From: Clostridia bacterium
Lineage (GTDB): Bacteria; Bacillota; Clostridia; Christensenellales; Borkfalkiaceae
Direction: 5' to 3'
Length of the DNA stretch: 52,697 nt
Assembly: GCA_017471945.1 (NCBI GenBank)
Contig: JAFURH010000043.1
Location: 1-52,697, forward strand
Shown here: positions 42,959-51,550 of the stretch, one piece after another
How the letters are laid out: every line of letters starts with the position of its first letter
How positions within the stretch are numbered: the stretch's first letter is position 1
Notes under the pieces: model-generated
What the model saw: the letters and a program-made list of their open reading frames with translations, nothing else
Told to the model about the DNA's origin: nothing
Database searches by the model: none
Translations under genes and position numbers: made by a program

Positions 42959-43885
42959 ATGGCAATGAAAGCTCAAATAAAAAACAGAACGGTTGGAGAG
43001 AGAATTTCTTTCATCACCGCGTGGATTGCAAAAATTTTACTTTGGCTGTTTATGGTTGCGCATTGTTTAAGCTTCGTATGGGCTTTATCTTGGTGCGTCA
43101 CCAGCTCTTTTAAGGGATTGATCGACTTTACGTTGAATCCCGTCAGTCTTCCGGAAACTTGGAAATGGAGCAATTATAAAGAGGCGTTTTCCAAATTTTC
43201 GATGCTTGCGCCTACGCAGGACGGAACGATGGTAAGATACGGGATAGCGCCTATGCTGTTGTATTCTTTCCTGTACGCAGCCGGTACGACGTTCGTCCTG
43301 ATGGTATTGATCACGATGTGCGCTTACGTCATTTCTAGATACAAATTTTTCGGAAAGGAATTTATTTATACGCTCGGTATCGTATTAATGGTTATTCCCA
43401 TTATCGGCGCGGGACCTGCGGATATGCGATTGAATCGTTTGTTAGGCAGATATAATAATTTGTTGTTCGTTATTCTTACTCCGTCGGGCACCGTGTTTTC
43501 GGGATATCAATTTTTGATGATTTATTCGGCGTTTAAAGGGTTGTCTTCGTCGTATGCAGAGGCGGCGGAGATAGACGGAGCAGGACATTGGCGGATATTC
43601 GTCGAAATTATGTTGCCTATGGTGCTTCCTACGGTTGCAACCTTCTTTATCTTGAATTTTATCGGATATTGGAACGGTTACGGCACCTTCCTCATCTATC
43701 TGCCGAGTTATCCGAGTTTGTCTTTGGGAATATTCGATTTCGAATCGCGATCGTCGGTTGAAGGCGTACCCGCTACGGTCGTTATGGCGTGCTACGTAAT
43801 CGTAATGATCCCCACGGCGACGTTGTATTTGTGTTCTCAAAAATTGATAACGGCTAAATTTATCGTTGGAGGATTAAAAGGATGA
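42959..43885 (+). CDS. Sugar ABC transporter permease, MalG type (cassette 2)
   Basis: A 308-residue permease with about six transmembrane helices and the EAA motif near residues 198-222 (YAEAAEIDGAGHWRIFVEI), almost identical there to the protein at 5741. Ends KFIVGGLKG. Ribosome site GGAGGG lies in the tail of the previous gene. Its stop overlaps the start of the Ig-like gene (ATGA at 43882-43885), giving tight coupling. No ATPase gene is nearby. Confidence 0.92.
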   Translation: MAMKAQIKNRTVGERISFITAWIAKILLWLFMVAHCLSFVWALSWCVTSSFKGLIDFTLNPVSLPETWKWSNYKEAFSKFSMLAPTQDGTMVRYGIAPMLLYSFLYAAGTTFVLMVLITMCAYVISRYKFFGKEFIYTLGIVLMVIPIIGAGPADMRLNRLLGRYNNLLFVILTPSGTVFSGYQFLMIYSAFKGLSSSYAEAAEIDGAGHWRIFVEIMLPMVLPTVATFFILNFIGYWNGYGTFLIYLPSYPSLSLGIFDFESRSSVEGVPATVVMACYVIVMIPTATLYLCSQKLITAKFIVGGLKG

Positions 43886-46800
43886 GAAAATTATTGCTTT
43901 CCTTGTTTGCGTTTTCCGCCGTTTGCTGCGCCCTTTTCGGGATAAAAACGGGCAACGGCGCGACGCAAGCGCAAGCGGAAGAAACGGCTTCGCTCGATCC
44001 GACGTATTACGCGTTGGTTCTTAACGAATATTCCGTGCCGAATTATGAGGAAGGGGTAAGGATCACCGACCCGCAAGGTAAAGAGGTGGAAGTCCGTTAC
44101 GGCGTGTTTCGTCCGCTGTCCGTAGGCGAGTATACGATCGAATATGCGGACAGAACGCAAACGTTGACGGTACTTTTACATTCTTATCCAATGAGCTTTG
44201 ACGTTGAGGATACGTTTCAAGACTCCTATAAAGCGGGGCAGTTCGTCTATATCGGCGCGGCGGCCGCAACCGACGCGTTCACTTCGTATACCGAATACGA
44301 CGTCAACGTATATTGCAATAACGAGCGGATCGGCGGGTTTCAAAACGTCGTGAAAGAGGAAAAGAAATTTTCCCTGCCGACGGCGGGCGAATATCGCGTC
44401 GAATATGCGTTCGAGGACGTTTTGGGCGGTACGCAAACACAAAGTTACACGTTTTCCGCCTCGAATGAACCCGTAATCGTATACGATCGGGTAGACGCTT
44501 ACGTCAGATACGAAACGCAGGTCAACCTTGGCGTATCTTACGGTTATTACGAAAAGGAATTTTACGACGTATCGGTGTCCGTTGTCAAGCCCGACGGGGT
44601 GAAAGAAACGGTAACGGACGTATACTATCTTCCCGAAACGTTGGGCGAATATACGATCGTATACGAAAGCAACGTCAACGGCGCGGCGTTAAGGGAAGAG
44701 CAGAAATTCGAGGTCTATTACACCCCCGCAAATTATTTAAACGTATCGGATAAGGCGGAAGTTGCCGTCGGACAGAAATTGCCCGATTACGTAGCTCGCA
44801 GCGAAGAAACGCCCGAAACGGGAGCTTCCGTAAGCGTGCTTGCCGCGGATACCTTTTATTATAAGCCTATCGTGGATTTGCGTACCTTGACGAAAGACGA
44901 TACGTTGATTTCTTTCTACCCGTCCACGACGTGCAAAAACGTCACGAATATCTACGTGTATTTGACGGATATTTACGATCCGACGAACGTGATTTCCATT
45001 CGGTTTTGGAAAAATCCCTGGACGGCGGATAACTGCTATTTGATGGTAAAACGAGCGCAAAACTCCTACGGCGTTTCTAACGAAGCGGCGACGAAAGGAC
45101 AGATCAGAAAACTGTATGGAACGGTTGCTTATTACTGTTCGTTGCGTCCCGATCAGTTCGGCTCGGATTTGTTTAATTTGCAATACGACGGCGCAACGGA
45201 TACGCTCTATTCCACCATTCGCGGTACGCAATACGAGGTGTTGGAACTCTGTTCCGAGGAACTTGATTTCGTGGACAGATTTTACGGCTTTACGACGGGA
45301 GAAGTGTACGTATCCGTCAAGATCGGCGGTTACGGCGGTATCTATTTGCAAGAGATCGCCAATACCGATATGACGACGATCGGCGTAGAGGAATACGATC
45401 TCGGTGAAAACTATATCGTGTTTGACGAGTATTACGAAACGCGTCCTATGCCCGTAAAGGGGTATTCTTATACCGTTCCTACCGTACACGCCTCTCCCGT
45501 TTGCGGCGAAACGCTGAACATTATTTATAGCGTATACGACGAAAACGGAAACGCCGTGGAAACGAAAAACGGCGCGTTTACGCCAACGACGGGAGGCGAA
45601 TATAAAATCGTGTATTCTTCCCCGTTAAAGGATTTGAAGATAGAAAAAACGCTTACGCTGACGGTGAAGGAAGCTCCTACGGAGATACAGATAGAACTGC
45701 CGCAAAACCAAAGCGCGCGTTCGGGCGAGTACTACGCGATACCGAAAATATCCGCCGTCGGCGGCGAAGGGGAATATACTTACGCGTATAAACTGTATAA
45801 CGAAGACGGCGAATATATCGCGGACGATTTCGGACGATATCTTATCACGACGGGTAAAACCGTTATCGCGGAAATTACCGTTTGCGATTACGTTGGGTAT
45901 AAAAAAACGTTTTCTTATCAAGTAGAGGTCGATAACGACGTTTCCGTTCTGACCTTGCAAGAAGCGTTGCCCCGCGCCGTTCGGGCTGGCGAACAACTGA
46001 CGTTACCCGCTTTCGAAGTCGTAGATTATCGAACGGGCAAAGCTCTTGAAAAACAGCTCGTCATTAACGGTGAAGTCGTTGCGTTAACAACGGAAACATA
46101 TACGTTGACCGTACCGGAAGTCGAAACGCTGACCATTCGTTTTGCCGGCGGTCTGGGAACAGAAGCTGAAACGGAGGAAGACGCGTATACCTATACGATA
46201 GAAGTTCTTCCGAAAGAATCTTCGCAATCCGATCTTATAAAATATGACGAGGAGAAAACGGACGTTATCTATTTGGAGAACGGTATGACGTTCGTATCGA
46301 AAACGGAGGGCGATACAAGGGTTTCGTATCCGTATGCAGTACCGGCAAACGGTATCGAATTGAAATTCGCCGTAGGCGGCGAGCAATTCGAGCAATCCGC
46401 GGTGATTTTGAGTTTTACGGACGAAAGGGACGCGTCGAAAAACCTTTCTTTTAAAATCAGCGGCGTTGACGTAAAGAGATCAACGGCGACTATCGAGCAG
46501 ATTGGCGTCGGTGAAAAATATGCGATCAGCTGCATACAAGGCGTTTATACGGAAAACTGCGGTTCGGCGGAACGTATCGAAAAAATCTACTACGTATTCG
46601 ACGTATTGTTTTACTCGCAGGACGGCAGTATAAGGACGACTTCGGACGCGGAGATCATTCGCGCGAAAACGTATACGAACGGCTTGTCTTACGCGGGATT
46701 TAGCGACAATTTATCCTATTTGGATATCGCAATGGAAAGCGCGGCGGTCGGCTTTGAGGTGTCCGTGGATACGATCGGAAACCAAAAGTTCAACTATGCG

Positions 46801-47394
46801 CTTTTCACGAATACGACCTTGCGCGACGGCGATAACGCAGGGCCTATGTTAAAGACGGATGAACCGTTGGTAAGCTCCACCGAAGCGTACGGCTCGACGT
46901 ATAAAGTTCCGATGGCTACGGCGCACGACGTATTACAGGGATCAGGCACGGTACGCGTTACCGTTTTGACTCCTTCGGGAAATAAAGTGATCAATAACGT
47001 AGCAATGGGAGAAGATATTTCTTTTGCATTGACGGAATACGGTTATTATAAAGTGCAATACGTTGCGACGGACGCGATCGGTCAAAAATCGACGAAGGAA
47101 ATCAAAGTGCTCGTCAAAGACGAAACCCTTCCCGTATTCAATTTGAGCGGCAGTTATAAGACCTCGTATACCGTCGGAAAAACGATAACGTTGCTTGCAG
47201 GGACGGTAAGCAACCGTACGGACGCAGAAATACGCATACTCGTCAAAAGACCCGATATGCAATACGTATTTCTGCAAGCAGAGGAAAACTTTTCTTTGGA
47301 TATGCTCGGTGAATACGAAATCGTGTATCTCATATACGATTCGAGTAACGCAATCACCAGAACGGCTTATAAATTTGAGGTAAAAGCAAAATGA
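43882..47394 (+). CDS. Large secreted protein with Ig-like and lectin-like modules (cassette 2)
   Basis: A 1170-residue exported protein with a signal peptide ending near AQAEETAS (about residue 33). At least six Ig-like segments end in patterns such as VGEYTIEY, AGEYRVEY, LGEYTIVYES, GGEYKIVYSS and YGYYKVQYVATD. Two lectin-like sandwich segments (~300-500 with IYVYLTDIYDPTNVISIR and GFTTGEVYVSV; ~800-960 with ILSFTDERDASKNLSF) are placed as in the paralogue at 6644. No LPXTG, lipobox or C-terminal helix. Overlaps by 4 bases both the preceding permease gene and the following DUF4838 gene. Role inferred: extracellular glycan capture or a scaffold for the lipoprotein. Confidence 0.75.
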   Translation: MRKLLLSLFAFSAVCCALFGIKTGNGATQAQAEETASLDPTYYALVLNEYSVPNYEEGVRITDPQGKEVEVRYGVFRPLSVGEYTIEYADRTQTLTVLLHSYPMSFDVEDTFQDSYKAGQFVYIGAAAATDAFTSYTEYDVNVYCNNERIGGFQNVVKEEKKFSLPTAGEYRVEYAFEDVLGGTQTQSYTFSASNEPVIVYDRVDAYVRYETQVNLGVSYGYYEKEFYDVSVSVVKPDGVKETVTDVYYLPETLGEYTIVYESNVNGAALREEQKFEVYYTPANYLNVSDKAEVAVGQKLPDYVARSEETPETGASVSVLAADTFYYKPIVDLRTLTKDDTLISFYPSTTCKNVTNIYVYLTDIYDPTNVISIRFWKNPWTADNCYLMVKRAQNSYGVSNEAATKGQIRKLYGTVAYYCSLRPDQFGSDLFNLQYDGATDTLYSTIRGTQYEVLELCSEELDFVDRFYGFTTGEVYVSVKIGGYGGIYLQEIANTDMTTIGVEEYDLGENYIVFDEYYETRPMPVKGYSYTVPTVHASPVCGETLNIIYSVYDENGNAVETKNGAFTPTTGGEYKIVYSSPLKDLKIEKTLTLTVKEAPTEIQIELPQNQSARSGEYYAIPKISAVGGEGEYTYAYKLYNEDGEYIADDFGRYLITTGKTVIAEITVCDYVGYKKTFSYQVEVDNDVSVLTLQEALPRAVRAGEQLTLPAFEVVDYRTGKALEKQLVINGEVVALTTETYTLTVPEVETLTIRFAGGLGTEAETEEDAYTYTIEVLPKESSQSDLIKYDEEKTDVIYLENGMTFVSKTEGDTRVSYPYAVPANGIELKFAVGGEQFEQSAVILSFTDERDASKNLSFKISGVDVKRSTATIEQIGVGEKYAISCIQGVYTENCGSAERIEKIYYVFDVLFYSQDGSIRTTSDAEIIRAKTYTNGLSYAGFSDNLSYLDIAMESAAVGFEVSVDTIGNQKFNYALFTNTTLRDGDNAGPMLKTDEPLVSSTEAYGSTYKVPMATAHDVLQGSGTVRVTVLTPSGNKVINNVAMGEDISFALTEYGYYKVQYVATDAIGQKSTKEIKVLVKDETLPVFNLSGSYKTSYTVGKTITLLAGTVSNRTDAEIRILVKRPDMQYVFLQAEENFSLDMLGEYEIVYLIYDSSNAITRTAYKFEVKAK

Positions 47395-49415
47395 AGAAAA
47401 CAACGAGAATTTTGGCTTTAATAAGCGCATTTTTACTGTCGGCGTCTTGTTTTTTCGGCTGCAAAGGGACGGCGTCTAAACCTTCGACAACGACAGCGAG
47501 CGACGTTTACGACCCCGACGCCGGTATCGATCGCAAAAAGATCGTTGCTCCGCTCGTCGAAAACGGCAGGACGGAATATAAGATCGTTCACAGCGCAAAC
47601 GTAACGGAAACGGAGGAATATGCCTGTGAGGAATTGCAAAGTCTGCTCTATCAAAGCACGGGCGTAGCCCTTCCGATTGTCAGCGAAAGCCTCGTATCGA
47701 ATAAAGCTACGAACAAAATCATTTCGGTCGGCGAAACGGAGCTTTTGGCGAATGCGGGATTCGATATCGACCGCGAAGCGTTGAGTACGGACGGCTTCGT
47801 TTTGAAAACGAAGGGCAACGGCTTGTATATTTACGGCAATAATCAACGCGGTACGCTTTACGGTGTGTACGATTTTTTGGAAAAGATCGTAGGCGTTAAA
47901 TTTATTACAAGCGATTGTACCTATGTTCCCGAGCTTTCCAAGATCGATTTGCCGACGATGAACGTTACGGAAGTACCGTATTTCCCGTATAGGGGTATGT
48001 GGACGTATCAGGCAAACCAAAAAACGGAAATTTCGCAAACTTGGTATGCTCGTTCGAGAAATAACAACGAGTTTGCCGTCCGCGAAGAAAAGTACGGCGG
48101 CGGGATCGAATGGGCAAAACAAATGGATCCTGTACACAGTACGTTAAGTTACGTGCCGAACACCGAATATTACGTAACGGAAGAGCAAAAAGCGGAAAAC
48201 GCGCATATGTACTGCATTAAAAACGGCAACGTGTTGGATATTTGCTTTACGGACGGTATGACGGAGGACGGCAAGATCGACGAAAGTATGGAAGTAAGCG
48301 CGATAAAAGTCGCGTTGGAAAGCTTCAAGAATTTTGCTTTGGCAGAACCGGAAGCAAAATATTTTAGTTTCGGGTTTATGGATACGACCGAAAGCTGTAC
48401 TTGCGCCGATTGCGTAAAGTCTAATCAAAAGTATACCATCACCGGTACGTATATCCGTTTTGCGAATTTGTTGATGGAAGAATTCAACAAATGGAAAGCG
48501 GAACGAATGCCCGACCGAGAGGTTTATTTGATGATTTTTGCTTATATGAACCGTATGAAAGCGCCCTTGGTATTCAACGAGGAAACGGAAAAATATGAAG
48601 TGAGAGAAGGCGCGGCGTTGCACGAGGACATCTACGTGCGTATCACGCCTTGGTGGGCAAATCATTATTACGCTTTGACCGATCCCAACCAAACGCAGAC
48701 CTGGGCGCATACCGTTTTGGAGGAATGGAGCTACGTAACGGATAACGTTATGGCTTGGACGTACGCTGCGGCATTCGGCAATTGCCATTGGTATTATCCG
48801 GTAAGGCAGAAATACGTGGATCAGATTAAGGAATTCGGCGCGGTTAATACGGAATATATGTTTGTACAACTGGTGGGTTGGGAGCCTTCGTGGCAAACGT
48901 ATATGGACGAATACGTTTTGTCGAAATTGCTTTGGAATCCAAACCGTGACGTGAATCAGCTCACGGCGGAATTTTGTTACTATTATTTCGGGGACGAAGC
49001 GGACGACGAGGTAATGCAGTTCGTTACGTTTTTCGACGAGTATTACCGTGTGGCGGAAGAAACGTCAAATCGGAAATTCTTTTTCCAACAGTTAACGGGA
49101 TATACCTATCATAAGCTGGAATATTTGGAGTATGGCTTAGAGGTGTTGGATACGGCAAAAGAACAGGTGAATGCCTCCACGTCGTATTCCGAAGCGGAAA
49201 AACAAACGCTTGCAAAGCGTTTGGACCTCGTCCGTTTGACGCCGCTTTATATGCGAATGTACAACGGCAATCAATATTTCCAAGACAACAAGACGAAAAG
49301 ACAAGAATCGGTAAACGCGTTCTTTGATTTGTGTTACGAGCTTGGAATTGCGTATTACGGAGAAAATCGCTCGATTTACAGCTTATTTGAAACGTACGGT
49401 TATCAGGAGAAATAA
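47391..49415 (+). CDS. DUF4838-type lipoprotein (cassette 2)
   Basis: A 674-residue exported lipoprotein; lipid attachment at Cys20 (SASC) or Cys24 (FFGC). Residues ~65-165 are GH67-N-domain-like (YKIVHSANVTETEEYACEEL, ISVGETELL, TDGFVLKTKGNGLYIYGN, GTLYGVYDFLEKIVGVKF). The DUF4838 region follows with VPYFPYRGMW and the cysteine motif ESCTCADC near residue 345, and TPWWANHYY. It overlaps the preceding Ig-like gene by 4 bases, exactly as at 9688. Probably a cell-surface glycoside hydrolase, but the reaction has not been demonstrated for the family as far as I know. Confidence 0.83.
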   Translation: MKKTTRILALISAFLLSASCFFGCKGTASKPSTTTASDVYDPDAGIDRKKIVAPLVENGRTEYKIVHSANVTETEEYACEELQSLLYQSTGVALPIVSESLVSNKATNKIISVGETELLANAGFDIDREALSTDGFVLKTKGNGLYIYGNNQRGTLYGVYDFLEKIVGVKFITSDCTYVPELSKIDLPTMNVTEVPYFPYRGMWTYQANQKTEISQTWYARSRNNNEFAVREEKYGGGIEWAKQMDPVHSTLSYVPNTEYYVTEEQKAENAHMYCIKNGNVLDICFTDGMTEDGKIDESMEVSAIKVALESFKNFALAEPEAKYFSFGFMDTTESCTCADCVKSNQKYTITGTYIRFANLLMEEFNKWKAERMPDREVYLMIFAYMNRMKAPLVFNEETEKYEVREGAALHEDIYVRITPWWANHYYALTDPNQTQTWAHTVLEEWSYVTDNVMAWTYAAAFGNCHWYYPVRQKYVDQIKEFGAVNTEYMFVQLVGWEPSWQTYMDEYVLSKLLWNPNRDVNQLTAEFCYYYFGDEADDEVMQFVTFFDEYYRVAEETSNRKFFFQQLTGYTYHKLEYLEYGLEVLDTAKEQVNASTSYSEAEKQTLAKRLDLVRLTPLYMRMYNGNQYFQDNKTKRQESVNAFFDLCYELGIAYYGENRSIYSLFETYGYQEK

Positions 49416-49426
49416 GGAGTTATTTT

Positions 49427-51550
49427 ATGTTGCCTCATATAGAAAAGTGGAAATTGCCGAAAAGTAATTTTCCGACGGCTTGGCAAACGGTTATTTTTCG
49501 AAATTACGGTTACGTTTCCAAGGATAAGATCGCAAAAACTTTGCGTTGTTCGGAGGAAACGGTCGTATTCGAGGCAGAGCGTATGGGGTTGGAAAGCGAA
49601 AGCTACAACCCCATATGGGAAAACAAAGGGTATATTACGATCCTTCGCAATAATTGGTGGGTGTTGCCCTATTCGCAACTGCAAACGCTGCTTGGCATTT
49701 CGGAAGAAAAGCTGGAATTTATTTTAAAAGAAGAGGATTTTTTGAACGTAAAGCTCGGTTGGTGTAAGCCGATTTGCGAGGAGGTGGTTTACAGTCCGCT
49801 TTCCAAAGAGGAAATTGCGCAAACGAAAGCCGTTCGTGCGGCGATCAAAGGCGTACGAAAGATAGAATATTGCGAGCCGTTTCGTTTCTATGATTTTTCA
49901 AACGAGGCGAACGTTTCCGTCGGCGGAGAAAAGGAGCTGATCATACATTCCTATCAAACGCCGTGTGGAAACGCGTTCGCGGTAGACAGTAAAGAATATT
50001 TGCCAAATGCGCTTTTAAAAGAATATAAAAAACGCGGGATCAAAGGTCTTTGGTTTCACAGCGTTTTATCAACGTTATCTCCGTATCCGTTTAAGCCGTC
50101 GTTATCGGCGGAATATCGGGAAAACAGAAGACGTTTAAAAGACCTTATCGCCCGCGCCAAAAAATACGGGATAGGTATTTATTTATACTTCAACGAACCT
50201 CGCGCGTTGGCAATCGAAGATTTTACGGATAAAACGATTGAGTACAAAGGACATACGGTCGGCAAACAAGCGTGTTTGTGTTTTTCGAAACGAGAAGTAC
50301 AAGAGTATTTATACGGCGCGGTGAAAGATCTTTTGACGGATTTAAAAGAACTGCGAGGCATTATTACGATCACGATGAGCGAAAACGCTACGCATTGCCG
50401 TTTTCAAGCGAAAACCAATTGTCCCGTCTGCGCGTCCATTTCTAACGAGAGCTCGGCAGCGGCGGTAAATAATACTTTTTATCGCGCCGCCCGCGACAGC
50501 GGAACGGATACGGAAGTGATCGCGAATTTATGGGGGTGGAAAAAAGAGGAGATAGACGGCAAAGAACGCGTTAAGGGCGTTGCGCTTTTGGATAAGGGCA
50601 TTTCCGTAATGGCGGTCAGCGAAACGGATTTACGGATTGAACACGGCGGCGTACAAGCGCGCGTTATCGATTACTCTATGTCGCACGTCGGACCGAGCGA
50701 GTTTAGTAAAAACACGCTTTGTTATGCCAAAGAGCTGGGACATAAGATCTATGCCAAAGTACAAGTGAACAACAGTTGGGAATGTTCCGCCGTTCCCGCC
50801 TTACCCGTATTCGATTTGGTGCAAGAACATATTGAAAATTTGCAAAATATCGGAATGGACGGGTATATGCTTTCGTGGACGTTGGGCGGGTATCCGACGC
50901 TGAATTTGGACTTGGTAAGCGCGTTTATGGAAAATAAAGAGTTCTCTTTGGAAAAATGGTATAAAAAACATTTCCGAGAAGAGGCGAACGGGGTACATAG
51001 CGCCGTAAAGGAATTTTGCAAAGGATTTAAGCGTTTTCCGTTCAGTATCGACGCGTTGTACTTTTCCCCGAAAAACGTAGGATGCGCAAATCTTTGGGAT
51101 CTGGAAGCGGAAGAAAAGTTTTCGGCAATGGTAGGACTTTCTTTCGACGATTACGAAAATTGGATAAAGCCGTATCCGTATGAGGTTTACGTTTCGGAAT
51201 ATAAACGCTTGCTTTTCCATTGGAAAAAAGGCTTGAAAATATTGCGTACAATGCAGGGAAATCCCGCAGCGGCGGAAACTTTGCTGTTTGCGGAAGCGGC
51301 GTATTTGCATTTTGAAGCGGATCTGTTGCAAACGGAATTTTCCTATTATAAAAGAAAGGAGAATTTCAATGCGGAAAGGCTGTTAAAAATTACGCGTCGG
51401 GCATTGCGCGCTACGAAAGAATTGATGCTTTTGCAAAGCAGGGACGCGCGTATCGGCTATGAGGCCTCGAACCATTATTTCTATAACAAAAGAACGTTGA
51501 CGGAAAAAATCGTCAATTGCAAAAACATTATCGGGGAGCTGAAAAAATGA
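49427..51550 (+). CDS. Unrecognised 707-aa protein, TIM-barrel-like, with N-terminal HTH-like pair
   Basis: No signal peptide, so cytoplasmic. Residues ~27-53 (YVSKDKIAKTLRCSEETVVFEAERMGL) and ~78-103 (YSQLQTLLGISEEKLEFIL) each resemble a short helix-turn-helix. From residue ~205 the protein has a barrel-like pattern: GIKGLWFHSVLST, AKKYGIGIYLYFNEPRA, RGIITITMSENATHCRF, a CPVC pair near residue 330, HKIYAKVQVNNSWE and GMDGYMLSWTLGGYP. This recalls GH20/GH123 and DUF4838 barrels, so a hydrolase is likely, but I cannot name the family. It follows the DUF4838 gene by 11 bases and its stop overlaps the next start. Confidence 0.7.
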   Translation: MLPHIEKWKLPKSNFPTAWQTVIFRNYGYVSKDKIAKTLRCSEETVVFEAERMGLESESYNPIWENKGYITILRNNWWVLPYSQLQTLLGISEEKLEFILKEEDFLNVKLGWCKPICEEVVYSPLSKEEIAQTKAVRAAIKGVRKIEYCEPFRFYDFSNEANVSVGGEKELIIHSYQTPCGNAFAVDSKEYLPNALLKEYKKRGIKGLWFHSVLSTLSPYPFKPSLSAEYRENRRRLKDLIARAKKYGIGIYLYFNEPRALAIEDFTDKTIEYKGHTVGKQACLCFSKREVQEYLYGAVKDLLTDLKELRGIITITMSENATHCRFQAKTNCPVCASISNESSAAAVNNTFYRAARDSGTDTEVIANLWGWKKEEIDGKERVKGVALLDKGISVMAVSETDLRIEHGGVQARVIDYSMSHVGPSEFSKNTLCYAKELGHKIYAKVQVNNSWECSAVPALPVFDLVQEHIENLQNIGMDGYMLSWTLGGYPTLNLDLVSAFMENKEFSLEKWYKKHFREEANGVHSAVKEFCKGFKRFPFSIDALYFSPKNVGCANLWDLEAEEKFSAMVGLSFDDYENWIKPYPYEVYVSEYKRLLFHWKKGLKILRTMQGNPAAAETLLFAEAAYLHFEADLLQTEFSYYKRKENFNAERLLKITRRALRATKELMLLQSRDARIGYEASNHYFYNKRTLTEKIVNCKNIIGELKK

